From Iodobacter sp025352645 (GTDB taxonomy: Bacteria; Pseudomonadota; Gammaproteobacteria; Burkholderiales; Chitinibacteraceae): a DNA stretch of 64,000 nucleotides. The notes below the pieces were generated by a model. That model was not told the DNA's origin. It saw only the letters and a list, made by a program, of their open reading frames with translations, and did no database searches. The stretch spans positions 96,312 through 160,311 of the forward strand of contig NZ_JAWQUO010000007.1 of NCBI RefSeq assembly GCF_033446605.1, written 5' to 3'. Both the position numbers and the translations under genes were made by a program. This document shows, piece by piece, positions 34,872 to 42,456 of the stretch. Numbering within the stretch: position 1 is the stretch's first letter; every line of letters starts with the position of its first letter.

Positions 34872-34923
34872 TGCAACCACAAAGGTGCAACCCTAGGGAT
34901 AGTCCTGATTTGTTAGGTGCAAC
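34872..34923. promoter_or_regulatory. Cluster of three GTTGCA boxes (candidate PutA operators)
   Basis: TGCAAC, the complement of GTTGCA, occurs at 34872-34877, 34886-34891 and 34918-34923, each as GGTGCAAC. GTTGCA is the core bound by the ribbon-helix-helix domain of E. coli PutA, which represses its own gene when proline is absent. All three are within 100 bases of the putA ATG. The PutA encoded here has that DNA-binding domain. Confidence 0.7.
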
Positions 34924-34967
34924 TCTGTCTTAATATGCGAGCTTGATAAAATAACCACGGCATAGAC

Positions 34968-37900
34968 ATGGCCAGCACAACACTAGGAATTAAAGTAGAC
35001 GATGCCTTGCGCGCACGGATTAAAACCGCTGCTCAGCAAATGGATAGAACGCCGCATTGGTTGATTAAGCAATCCATTTTTGCCTATTTGCAGCAGGTTG
35101 AGCAGGGTGTTCGTCCGCTGGAGCTGGCGCAAGATGGCGAAGCACTGTCTCTTCCTGATGATAGTGAAGGGATTGAAAGTAATCTACCTTTCCTAGAGCT
35201 GGCACAAAGTATTGCGGTGCAAAGTGTTTTGCGTTCAGCCATTACCTCGGCTTACCGCCGCCCAGAGGCAGAATGTCTGCCGGTATTGCTTGAGCAAGCC
35301 AAAATGCCGAATACGCAAATGGCAGAGCAAACCCTAGCACTTGCGCATAAATTGGTGGCGGCGCTGCGCGCTAAGCGCACCGGTGGCGGCGTTGAAGGCT
35401 TAATCCACGAATTCTCTTTATCTAGCCAAGAAGGCGTGGCACTGATGTGCTTGGCCGAAGCGCTGCTGCGGATTCCTGACCGTGCTACTCGGGATGTGTT
35501 GATCCGCGATAAAGTCAGCAAGGGTGATTGGCACGCTCACCTTGGCCAATCGCCTTCATTGTTTGTAAACGCCGCCAGTTGGGGCCTGATGCTGACCGGT
35601 AAATTAGTGGCGACCAATAGCGAGGCGGGCTTGTCGGCGGCGCTCACTCGCATGATTGGTAAGGGCGGTGAGCCACTGATCCGCAAGGGCGTCGATATGG
35701 CGATGCGCTTGATGGGCGAGCAGTTTGTAACCGGTGAGACCATTGCCGAAGCGTTGGCCAATAGCCGTAAATTTGAAGCGCGTGGCTTTAGATATTCTTA
35801 CGATATGCTGGGCGAAGCCGCCACCACGGCAGAAGATGCTAAGCGCTATTACGCCGCCTATGAGCAAGCGATTCATGCCATTGGTAAGGCATCCGCTGGT
35901 CGTGGTATTTACGAAGGCCCAGGTATTTCGATCAAGTTATCAGCCCTGCACCCACGTTATTCTCGCGCGCAGCAAGACCGCGTAACCGCTGAGCTCTTGC
36001 CTAGCGTGATCGCCTTGGCGCGTTTGGCTCGCCGTTACGATATTGGCTTAAATATTGATGCCGAAGAGGCCGATCGCCTAGAAATCTCCCTCGATCTACT
36101 CGAAGCCATGTGCTTTGATGAGGAGCTGGCTGGCTGGAATGGGATTGGCTTTGTGATTCAGGCCTATCAAAAACGCGCCCCACATGTCATCGATTATGTG
36201 ATCGATTTGGCGCGTCGCAGCGGCCATCGCCTGATGATTCGCTTAGTGAAGGGCGCGTATTGGGATAGCGAAATCAAGCGTGCTCAAGTCGATGGCCTAG
36301 AAGATTATCCGGTGTATACCCGTAAGGTTTATACCGATGTATCTTACCTAGCCTGCGCTAAAAAACTATTGGCCACGCCAGACGCGGTGTACCCACAGTT
36401 TGCTACCCACAATGCCCAAACACTCTCGGCGATTTACCATCTGGCCGGGCAAAATTACTATCCAGGCCAGTATGAGTTCCAATGCCTGCACGGCATGGGC
36501 GAGCCTTTGTATGAAGAAGTCACCGCGCGTGAAAAACTAGGCCGCCCTTGCCGCGTGTACGCGCCGGTAGGCAGCCATGAAACGCTCTTGGCTTATTTGG
36601 TACGCCGTCTCTTAGAAAACGGTGCTAACAGCTCTTTTGTAAACCGCATCGCCGATGAAAACGTGGCAATTGAAGAGCTGATTGTGGATCCTATCGTACA
36701 AGCTCTAGCGGTGATACCCGCCTTTGCCCCGCACGATAAAATCCCCTTACCAAGGTTTTTATTTGGCTTAAATCGACTCAATTCGAGTGGCCTAGATTTA
36801 TCTAATGAGCATAGATTGGCGTCGCTTTCTGCCGCGCTACTGGCGGGGGCTAATACCGAATGGCTAGCCCTGCCTATGCTTGGGATGACGGCTGAGCCGG
36901 ATGTAACACGTAAGCAGGCCGTTAAAAATCCTGCAGATCATCAAGATATTGTTGGCCATGTGATTGAAGCGGATGTGGCCGATGTGGCGACCGCCTTTAT
37001 GCACGCCGCCAATATTGGCCCCATTTGGCAAGCCACCTCAGTGAGCGAGCGCGCTGCTTGCCTCAACCGTGCGGCGCAATTGTTGGAATCAGGAATGCAG
37101 CCGCTGTTGGGGCTGATTGTGCGCGAAGCGGGTAAATCCCTGCCTAATGCGATCGCCGAAGTGCGTGAAGCAGTGGATTTCTTGCGCTATTACGCGCAGC
37201 AAATCGAGCAAGATTTTGCTAACGATTCGCACCGTCCGCTTGGCCCTATCGTATGTATCAGCCCGTGGAATTTCCCGCTGGCGATCTTCATTGGCCAAGT
37301 GGCCGCCGCTTTAGCCGCAGGCAATCCTGTACTGGCTAAGCCTGCCGAGCAAACGCCATTGATTGCCGCCGAAGCCGTGCGTATTTTACGTGCCGCAGGT
37401 GTGCCAGCGGGGGCGGTGCAACTGCTGCCAGGGCGTGGTGAAACCGTTGGTAGCGCCTTGATTAGCGACGCGCGTTGTAGCGGGGTGATGTTTACCGGCT
37501 CCACTCAAGTTGCACGTTTAATTGCCAGCAATTTAGCCCAGCGTTTAGATAAAGATGGCCGTACTATTCCGCTGATTGCGGAAACCGGCGGGCAGAATTG
37601 CATGATCGTCGATTCATCGGCGCTGGCAGAGCAGGTGGTGGGGGACGTACTGATGTCGGCCTTTGATTCGGCTGGCCAACGCTGCTCGGCACTGCGTGTA
37701 TTGTGCCTGCAAGAAGAAGCTGCTGATCACATCTTGCATATGCTTAAAGGCGCGATGCAAGAGCTGCATATTGGTAATCCAGATTCGCTCAGCGTTGATG
37801 TGGGCCCTGTTATTGATGCTGAAGCCCAGCAAAATATTGCTGCGCATATTGCCGCATTTGAGGCGCGTGGTGCTAAAGTGCTGGCGCTGCCCTTACCAGC

Positions 37901-38852
37901 AGCTTGTCAGCAAGGCACGTTTATCGCGCCAACGCTGATTGAAATCAACAGCCTTACTGAGCTGAAGCAAGAAGTGTTTGGCCCAGTGCTACATGTGATT
38001 CGTTATCGCCGCGAAGCATTAGATCAATTGATTGACGATATCAATGGCACAGGTTTTGGCCTGACCTTTGGCGTGCACACACGCATCGACGAAACCATTG
38101 CTCATGTGGTTGGCAAGGTGCAAGCAGGTAACGTCTATGTAAACCGTAATGTGATTGGTGCCGTAGTTGGAGTACAACCTTTTGGTGGCGAAGGTTTGTC
38201 AGGCACGGGGCCTAAGGCGGGCGGGCCGCTGTATCTGCCACGTTTATTATCACGCCGCCCAGCACAAACCTTGCCTGGTGATCAGGCTGCCTTAGCCCCA
38301 TTACTGGCTTATCACGATCACTTGCAAGCGAGCCAGCAAACCGAAGCCGCTGCGCGCTGCAGCCGTTATTTAGCGGGATCTGGCCTAGGTGCCAATCTTG
38401 ATTTGCCAGGCCCAACGGGTGAGCGCAATCGCTATCTGCTGCATCCGCGTGGCCCCGTGCTTTGTATTGCCGCCAGCGAGCAAGGCGCGATTGCGCAATT
38501 TGCCGCAGCATTGGCTAGTGGTAATCAAGCGGTCTTTATTGCTCACCCCGTAGCGCAAGCGCTGCAAGATTCCTTGCCGAACACCCTTAAAAGCCGCTTA
38601 TCTCTTAAATCTACTCTTGAAGAGGCTAGAAATATTGGGGCAGTATTATTTGAGGGGGATAGCGATGCATTAGCTAAGATCAACCGTCAAATCACCGAGT
38701 TGGCAGGCCCAATCTTACAAGTGCAAGGTCTATCCAGTGCGGCTTTGGCTGCGGGCGAAGATTTCGATTTAGCCCGCCTCTTGGCAGAGCGCTCTATCAG
38801 CGTCAATACTGCAGCAGCAGGCGGTAATGCTAGCTTGATGAGTATTAGCTAA
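34968..38852 (+). CDS. putA: Trifunctional proline utilisation flavoprotein PutA
   Basis: A 1294-residue protein that oxidises proline to glutamate and represses its own gene. Residues 1 to about 47 are a ribbon-helix-helix DNA-binding domain (TLGIKVDDALRARIKTAAQQ). Then comes the FAD-dependent proline dehydrogenase barrel (about 240-560, with RYSYDMLGEAA, GISIKLSALHPRY, RLMIRLVKGAYWD and FATHNA). After it is the NAD-dependent P5C/glutamate-semialdehyde dehydrogenase (about 640-1100, ISPWNFPLAIF, ETGGQN, catalytic Cys in SAGQRCSALRVL, QPFGGEGLSGTGPKAGG). A C-terminal ALDH-like domain follows. Length matches trifunctional PutA (about 1320). Electrons go to membrane quinone. Likely autoregulated through the boxes at 34872-34923. 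No putP transporter is adjacent. Confidence 0.97.
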   Translation: MASTTLGIKVDDALRARIKTAAQQMDRTPHWLIKQSIFAYLQQVEQGVRPLELAQDGEALSLPDDSEGIESNLPFLELAQSIAVQSVLRSAITSAYRRPEAECLPVLLEQAKMPNTQMAEQTLALAHKLVAALRAKRTGGGVEGLIHEFSLSSQEGVALMCLAEALLRIPDRATRDVLIRDKVSKGDWHAHLGQSPSLFVNAASWGLMLTGKLVATNSEAGLSAALTRMIGKGGEPLIRKGVDMAMRLMGEQFVTGETIAEALANSRKFEARGFRYSYDMLGEAATTAEDAKRYYAAYEQAIHAIGKASAGRGIYEGPGISIKLSALHPRYSRAQQDRVTAELLPSVIALARLARRYDIGLNIDAEEADRLEISLDLLEAMCFDEELAGWNGIGFVIQAYQKRAPHVIDYVIDLARRSGHRLMIRLVKGAYWDSEIKRAQVDGLEDYPVYTRKVYTDVSYLACAKKLLATPDAVYPQFATHNAQTLSAIYHLAGQNYYPGQYEFQCLHGMGEPLYEEVTAREKLGRPCRVYAPVGSHETLLAYLVRRLLENGANSSFVNRIADENVAIEELIVDPIVQALAVIPAFAPHDKIPLPRFLFGLNRLNSSGLDLSNEHRLASLSAALLAGANTEWLALPMLGMTAEPDVTRKQAVKNPADHQDIVGHVIEADVADVATAFMHAANIGPIWQATSVSERAACLNRAAQLLESGMQPLLGLIVREAGKSLPNAIAEVREAVDFLRYYAQQIEQDFANDSHRPLGPIVCISPWNFPLAIFIGQVAAALAAGNPVLAKPAEQTPLIAAEAVRILRAAGVPAGAVQLLPGRGETVGSALISDARCSGVMFTGSTQVARLIASNLAQRLDKDGRTIPLIAETGGQNCMIVDSSALAEQVVGDVLMSAFDSAGQRCSALRVLCLQEEAADHILHMLKGAMQELHIGNPDSLSVDVGPVIDAEAQQNIAAHIAAFEARGAKVLALPLPAACQQGTFIAPTLIEINSLTELKQEVFGPVLHVIRYRREALDQLIDDINGTGFGLTFGVHTRIDETIAHVVGKVQAGNVYVNRNVIGAVVGVQPFGGEGLSGTGPKAGGPLYLPRLLSRRPAQTLPGDQAALAPLLAYHDHLQASQQTEAAARCSRYLAGSGLGANLDLPGPTGERNRYLLHPRGPVLCIAASEQGAIAQFAAALASGNQAVFIAHPVAQALQDSLPNTLKSRLSLKSTLEEARNIGAVLFEGDSDALAKINRQITELAGPILQVQGLSSAALAAGEDFDLARLLAERSISVNTAAAGGNASLMSIS

Positions 38853-38869
38853 GCACTAAAACCCAACTC

Positions 38870-39006
38870 TTGAACCACGGAGGACAAAGAGAGCACGGAG
38901 CTACACGGAGAAAACCTTGTGAGTAATGATATGTTTTGCAGCACATCACTATTTCTTTGTTTTCCTTCGTGGGCCTCTGTGTCCTCCTTTTGCTCCGTGG
39001 CTCAAG
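38870..39006. repeat. Inverted repeat of the CACGGAG family
   Basis: Left arm begins TTGAACCACGGAGGACAAAG (from 38870) and includes GAGCACGGAGCTACACGGAG. The right arm (38960-39006) is its diverged inverse, ending TGCTCCGTGGCTCAAG. It lies between putA and yceH. Related copies occur at 20550 and 51106. Confidence 0.65.
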
Positions 39007-39106
39007 GTCTAGGTTTTTTTGATGGATTTTACTGTGTAACTTCTTTAGTAAGCTTTCCCCCAATCGGTGCATAATAAGCCTGTCTGCATTGTTTAGCTGG
39101 TGGTTT

Positions 39107-39742
39107 ATGACTTTCCTTCTTTCCCTGCTCGAAACCCGCATTCTTGGTGCGTTGATTGAAAAGCAGATTACTGTTCCTGATACTTACCCCCTCTCGCTTA
39201 ACTCCCTTGTTTCAGCTTGTAATCAAAAATCTAACCGTGATCCTGTCATGGAGGTGAATGACACCGAGGTGGATGAGGCGCTGGTTCGTTTAAAAGAATT
39301 GAAATTGGTGGATGGCTACCATCCCGGTGGGCGAATTGCGCGTTATTCGCAGCATTTTGCCGCTGTGCTACAAATTCCGTCGCAATCGGTGGCAATTTTA
39401 GCCGCGCTCATGTTGCGTGGCCCGCAAACGGCAGGTGAGCTGCGTTTAGCCTGCGAGCGTTTACACAAATTCTCAGATATTTCGGCGGTAGAAGGCTTTT
39501 TAGAAGAGCTGGCGGAGCGAAGCGCGGGCGGTTTAGTCGTGAAGCTGCCACGCGCACCAAGTGCAAGGGAATGCCGCTGGGCGCACTTGCTATCGGGTGA
39601 GCCAGTGATGAATGAGCTGCAGTCCCATACTAAGGGCGCTGTAGATTCGGCATTACAGCTTAAGGTGGATGCTTTAGAGGCTGAGCTGTTGGAATTAAAA
39701 CAAAAAGTTGCACAGATCTGTGCGGAGCTAGGAATCGAGTAA
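39107..39742 (+). CDS. yceH: YceH family (DUF480) protein
   Basis: About 211 residues from ATG 39107 (MTFLLSLLETRILG). A YceH-family protein with two winged-helix domains: LGALIEKQITVPDTYPLSLN, SACNQKSNRDPVM, LVDGYHPGGRIARYSQHF, then VAILAALMLRGPQTAGELR. It ends with a short coiled coil (LKVDALEAELLELKQKVAQI). The function is not known. The double winged-helix fold suggests DNA binding. The frame also opens at 39089, but family members start at the MTFLLS-like position. Confidence 0.9.
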   Translation: MTFLLSLLETRILGALIEKQITVPDTYPLSLNSLVSACNQKSNRDPVMEVNDTEVDEALVRLKELKLVDGYHPGGRIARYSQHFAAVLQIPSQSVAILAALMLRGPQTAGELRLACERLHKFSDISAVEGFLEELAERSAGGLVVKLPRAPSARECRWAHLLSGEPVMNELQSHTKGAVDSALQLKVDALEAELLELKQKVAQICAELGIE

Positions 39743-39837
39743 ATTGCTGCATTGCGGTGGCCGTTTGGCTGCCGCATTAAAGTCGCCATCGTTTGGGCCG
39801 ATGATCTGGGTATACGGTATGCAAATTTTCCACTTGT

Positions 39838-39853
39838 TGGCACGATGCTTGCA
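39838..39853 (+). promoter_or_regulatory. Sigma-54 promoter, exact consensus
   Basis: TGGCACGATGCTTGCA matches the -24/-12 consensus TGGCACG-N4-TTGCA at every fixed position with the correct spacing. Transcription should begin about 39863-39866, some 27 bases before the ATG at 39892. A weak inverted repeat (TGCGGTGGCC with GGCTGCCGCA, about 39753-39777) upstream could be an activator site or the yceH terminator. Confidence 0.8.
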
Positions 39854-39891
39854 TAACCTTTTGATAACACTTGATTATCAGGATGTCTATC

Positions 39892-40083
39892 ATGAGTACC
39901 TTTGTTATTCACCCTATCTGGCCAGTAAGCGAACCTGAAGCGATGGAATACGGCTTGTTTCGCGTCACCCACCATGGCGAGCAAGAATTGCTGCGCAGTG
40001 CCTGCCTAGAAAGCCTGACCGACGCCCATCATAAAATGCAGCATCTAGCACATCATCAAGATAGCCATAGCAGCAAGCCGTGA
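39892..40083 (+). CDS. Small histidine-rich protein behind a sigma-54 promoter
   Basis: A 63-residue protein that I do not recognise. It starts MSTFVIHPIWPVSEPEAMEY and ends in a His-rich, polar segment (DAHHKMQHLAHHQDSHSSKP). Nine of 63 residues are His, six of them in the last 20, which suggests metal binding, though this is inference. AGGATG precedes the ATG by about 6 bases. The frame opens 7 codons earlier, but the ATG at 39892 has the better ribosome binding site and is correctly spaced from the sigma-54 promoter. No signal peptide and no membrane helix. It stands alone between yceH and yaeQ. Confidence 0.65.
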   Translation: MSTFVIHPIWPVSEPEAMEYGLFRVTHHGEQELLRSACLESLTDAHHKMQHLAHHQDSHSSKP

Positions 40084-40156
40084 GGCTTAGCTTTACATTT
40101 CCTTGGATGGTCTGTGCAGGGTAAGATGCGGGCTTATTTCAACTTCGTGAACCGCC

Positions 40157-40702
40157 ATGGCCCTCAAGGCAACTATTTTTAAGTCTGATTTGCAAATTGC
40201 CGATATGGATCGGCATTACTACGCAACCCATCCGCTGGTGATTGCACGCCATCCTTCTGAAAATGATGAACGTATGATGGTGCGCTTATTAGCATTCGCC
40301 CTGAATGCCAGCGAATCGCTCGCTTTTACTAAAGGCTTGAGCGATACCGATGAGCCAGATATTTGGGATAAAGATTTAACCGGCGCGATTCAATTGTGGA
40401 TTGAATTAGGCCAGCCCGATGAAAAGCGGATTCGCCAAGCGTGTGGGCGCGCCGAAAAAGTGGCGGTGTTTACCTATAGTGGCAATAGCGCCGATGTTTG
40501 GTGGAAAGGCATTGCCAGTAAACTAGAGCGTTTAGATAATCTGCAAGTGATTAATGTACCAATAGAAATGACTCACACATTAGCCGCACTGGCTAATCGC
40601 AATATGCAATTGCAATGCACGATTCAAGATGGGCAAGTATGGTTGGCAGATAACAGCCAATCTATCGAAGCGCATTTTGCGGTTTTAAAAGCATATAAAT
40701 AA
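40157..40702 (+). CDS. yaeQ: YaeQ family protein
   Basis: A 181-residue cytoplasmic protein of the YaeQ family, which has a PD-(D/E)XK nuclease-like fold. Landmarks are MALKATIFKSDLQIADMDRHYY, HPSENDERMMVRLLAFAL, DTDEPDIWDKDLTGAI, WIELGQPDEKRIRQACGRA and NLQVINVPIE. E. coli and Salmonella homologues have been connected with transcript elongation (RfaH suppression), but no activity is firmly established. The stop codon is followed at once by a GTAGGG repeat (40703-40736). Confidence 0.93.
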   Translation: MALKATIFKSDLQIADMDRHYYATHPLVIARHPSENDERMMVRLLAFALNASESLAFTKGLSDTDEPDIWDKDLTGAIQLWIELGQPDEKRIRQACGRAEKVAVFTYSGNSADVWWKGIASKLERLDNLQVINVPIEMTHTLAALANRNMQLQCTIQDGQVWLADNSQSIEAHFAVLKAYK

Positions 40703-40736
40703 TGTAGGGTGGGCAAGTTTTTATGCCCACGCGCAA
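40703..40736. repeat. Short GTAGGGTGGGC repeat
   Basis: TGTAGGGTGGGC then a small hairpin GGGCA with TGCCC and CACGCG. It sits in the 57-base space between yaeQ and the MazG-type gene and supplies a spurious upstream ATG in that frame. Confidence 0.65.
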
Positions 40737-40758
40737 TGTAATAGAGAGTTATCTATTT

Positions 40759-41073
40759 ATGGATTTAAATCAATTAATGCTCGATGTTCGCCAATTTGCT
40801 AAAGATCGTGATTGGGAGCGTTATCACACGCCTAAGAATTTATGCATGGCAATGTCGGTAGAAATGGCCGAATTACTTGAGCATTTTCAATGGGATACCG
40901 CGGCAGAATCCCAGCAATTAAGCCGTGAGAAGCGCATCGCTGTAGAGCAAGAAATGGCCGATGTACTGCTATATATGATTAGGCTAAGTGATGTGCTAAA
41001 TGTAGATTTAGAAACTGCCATTCGTGAAAAAATGCTGCTTAATGCCATTAAATATCCACCCCTATCAAAATGA
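40759..41073 (+). CDS. MazG-like nucleotide pyrophosphohydrolase (dCTPase type)
   Basis: About 104 residues from ATG 40759 (MDLNQLMLDVRQFAKDRDW). A member of the all-alpha NTP pyrophosphohydrolase superfamily, of the short MazG-like/RS21-C6 branch. The Mg2+-binding helices show the ExxE pattern EMAELLEHFQW and the ExxxD-like EMADVLLYMIRLSD. HTPKNLCMAMSVE is typical of the branch, which hydrolyses dCTP and modified dNTPs in animals. The frame also opens at 40723, inside the GTAGGG repeat, which is unlikely to be coding. Its end overlaps the next gene by 4 bases (ATGA). Confidence 0.85.
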   Translation: MDLNQLMLDVRQFAKDRDWERYHTPKNLCMAMSVEMAELLEHFQWDTAAESQQLSREKRIAVEQEMADVLLYMIRLSDVLNVDLETAIREKMLLNAIKYPPLSK

Positions 41074-41606
41074 CTCTTCCAACTCATCAACAAATCATTC
41101 AAGAGACTGAACGCTGGCTAACGACCGCCGTGATTGGTCTTAATCTTTGCCCCTTTGCTAAAGCGGTACACGTTAAAAAGCAAATTCGCTATGTGCTGAG
41201 TGAGGCACGCAATATTGATGTTTTGATTGAAATACTGATTACCGAGCTAGAAACTTTAGCTGCTGCAGATCCTGCTGAAATTGAAACTACGCTGCTCATC
41301 CATCCCTATGTTTTGGGCAATTTCTTAGCCTATAACGATTTTCTAGAAATTGCTGATTCTTTACTGGAAGAGCTGAATCTAGAAGGCGTTTTGCAAATTG
41401 CCAGTTTTCACCCGCAATATCAGTTTGAGGGCAGCGCCCCGGATGATATTGATAACTACACCAATCGCAGCCCCTATCCCACTTTGCATTTAATCCGCGA
41501 AGAGAGCATTGCTAAGGTAGAGGCTGATGCCGATGTGATTGTAGAGCGCAATATTGCCAATTTGCGTGCTATGGGCTTAGCGGGTTGGAAAAAACTGTGG
41601 GAATAA
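41070..41606 (+). CDS. DUF1415 family protein
   Basis: A 178-residue soluble protein of the DUF1415 family, common in gamma- and betaproteobacteria. Family landmarks are ETERWLTTAVIGLNLCPFAKAV, ETTLLIHPYVL, FHPQYQFEG, DDIDNYTNRSPYPTLHLIRE and a C-terminal NIANLRAMG. The conserved Cys in NLCPFAK and the Asn-Arg-Ser-Pro-Tyr-Pro motif look like an active site, but no function is known to me. It is translationally coupled to the MazG-type gene, so the two may act together. Confidence 0.88.
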   Translation: MTLPTHQQIIQETERWLTTAVIGLNLCPFAKAVHVKKQIRYVLSEARNIDVLIEILITELETLAAADPAEIETTLLIHPYVLGNFLAYNDFLEIADSLLEELNLEGVLQIASFHPQYQFEGSAPDDIDNYTNRSPYPTLHLIREESIAKVEADADVIVERNIANLRAMGLAGWKKLWE

Positions 41607-41711
41607 TTCCGGTGGTTTGATCAAATAAGAAGTGGGCAGCATTTACATATTAAAAAATGAACTTTAGCTCTGTATTCTTTCCAAACAAGGATCGCTCGCT
41701 AAGGATTTGTT

Positions 41712-42194
41712 ATGCTGTTCCGTATTACTATTTTGTGCTTGGCCTTGGTCATGACTGCTTGCCAAGAAAACCACACTCCTCGCTCTAAGGCTCAAGCAGA
41801 AGCGAGCACCCCTGATGTGTTTTTTAAAAAGAACCAAGCCGAATGGGATACCTTGCAGCAGTTTATTGGTCAAAACCCACAAGATATTAATCTATGGGAG
41901 CGCGCACCGCTTAAGCATGCACTGCGCTTATTACTTGGCCCTCAGCTGGCTACCTTTAAGCTGTATATAGAAAAATCCAGCCCACTTTTGCAAGATCGCG
42001 TGTTGTATGTGACTGGCAGCAGCCGAGAGGAAGGTAAGGGGAAGGCGTATATTCTGATTGATGTTGAAAATAGAAAATTAGAAGTGGGCATTATTAGTAA
42101 TGGCAAGCTAGAAGTTTTGACTACGCCTGGTGAAGCAATTTATTTTCCTAGCGATTTAGAGCCGATGATAAAGAAATTAAGCATTAGGATGTAA
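41712..42194 (+). CDS. Putative lipoprotein of unknown function
   Basis: A 160-residue protein with a lipoprotein signal peptide: MLFRITILCLALVMTAC, with a lipobox LVMTAC and Cys17 as the lipidation site. Residue 18 is Gln, so outer-membrane targeting is expected. The mature part is soluble (LLLGPQLATFKLYIEK, YVTGSSREEGKGKAYILID) with no family I can name. A single gene ending about 40 bases before tRNA-Arg. Confidence 0.75.
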   Translation: MLFRITILCLALVMTACQENHTPRSKAQAEASTPDVFFKKNQAEWDTLQQFIGQNPQDINLWERAPLKHALRLLLGPQLATFKLYIEKSSPLLQDRVLYVTGSSREEGKGKAYILIDVENRKLEVGIISNGKLEVLTTPGEAIYFPSDLEPMIKKLSIRM

Positions 42195-42212
42195 AACCTT
42201 GCGGATGATGGG

Positions 42213-42218
42213 TATAAT
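42213..42218 (+). promoter_or_regulatory. Likely -10 box of tRNA-Arg
   Basis: TATAAT followed by CTGCGC, a GC-rich discriminator typical of stringently controlled tRNA promoters, 17 bases before the tRNA. No clear -35 box at 17 bases spacing. Confidence 0.55.
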
Positions 42219-42234
42219 CTGCGCTGCAAAAGTA

Positions 42235-42309
42235 GTCCTCGTAGTACAACGGATAGTACAAGTGCCTCCTAAGCGCTAGATACAGGTTCGATTCCTGTCG
42301 GGGACACCA
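42235..42309 (+). tRNA. tRNA-Arg (anticodon CCU)
   Basis: A complete cloverleaf. The acceptor stem GTCCTCG (42235-42241) pairs with CGGGGAC (42299-42305), and the discriminator A and encoded CCA end at 42309. The anticodon stem AGTGC with GCGCT holds the loop CTCCTAA, giving anticodon CCT at 42268-42270, which reads AGG. The T loop GGTTCGATTCC is canonical. The gene has a TATAAT box upstream and a terminator downstream. No integrase or attachment-site duplication was seen at its 3' end. Confidence 0.96.
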
Positions 42310-42330
42310 GCTTTGTGCTACAAACATCAG

Positions 42331-42360
42331 CCCGCAAGCTTTATGCTCTGCGGGTTTTTT
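42331..42360 (+). terminator. Intrinsic terminator of tRNA-Arg
   Basis: CCCGCA (42331-42336) pairs with TGCGGG (42349-42354), followed by TTTTTT. Confidence 0.85.
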
Positions 42361-42408
42361 GTTGCCTGACGTGGTACAGGTTTTGTATGGTTTGCCGCTT
42401 TTACCCAT

Positions 42409-42439
42409 AAAAATAGCCCCATAAATTGGGGCTATTTTT
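42409..42439. terminator. Bidirectional terminator by the dCache chemoreceptor
   Basis: AAAAATAGCCCC (42409-42420), loop ATAAATT, GGGGCTATTTTT (42428-42439). It ends the minus-strand chemoreceptor transcript at 42457. Confidence 0.88.
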
Positions 42440-42456
42440 ATGCTTGGCATTTATGT

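Noticed and set aside
38845..39141. 98-codon minus-strand frame over the putA-yceH gap
   Set aside because: It runs through the CACGGAG repeat and overlaps both genes' ends; low-complexity Arg/Lys-rich translation.
39753..39777. Inverted repeat before the sigma-54 promoter as an NtrC site
   Set aside because: The two arms have mismatches and do not match the GCAC...GTGC pattern of NtrC sites. Left as a weak, unassigned element.
42285..42360. tRNA-Arg 3' end as an attachment site of an integrated element
   Set aside because: No integrase gene and no second copy of the tRNA 3' end was seen nearby.
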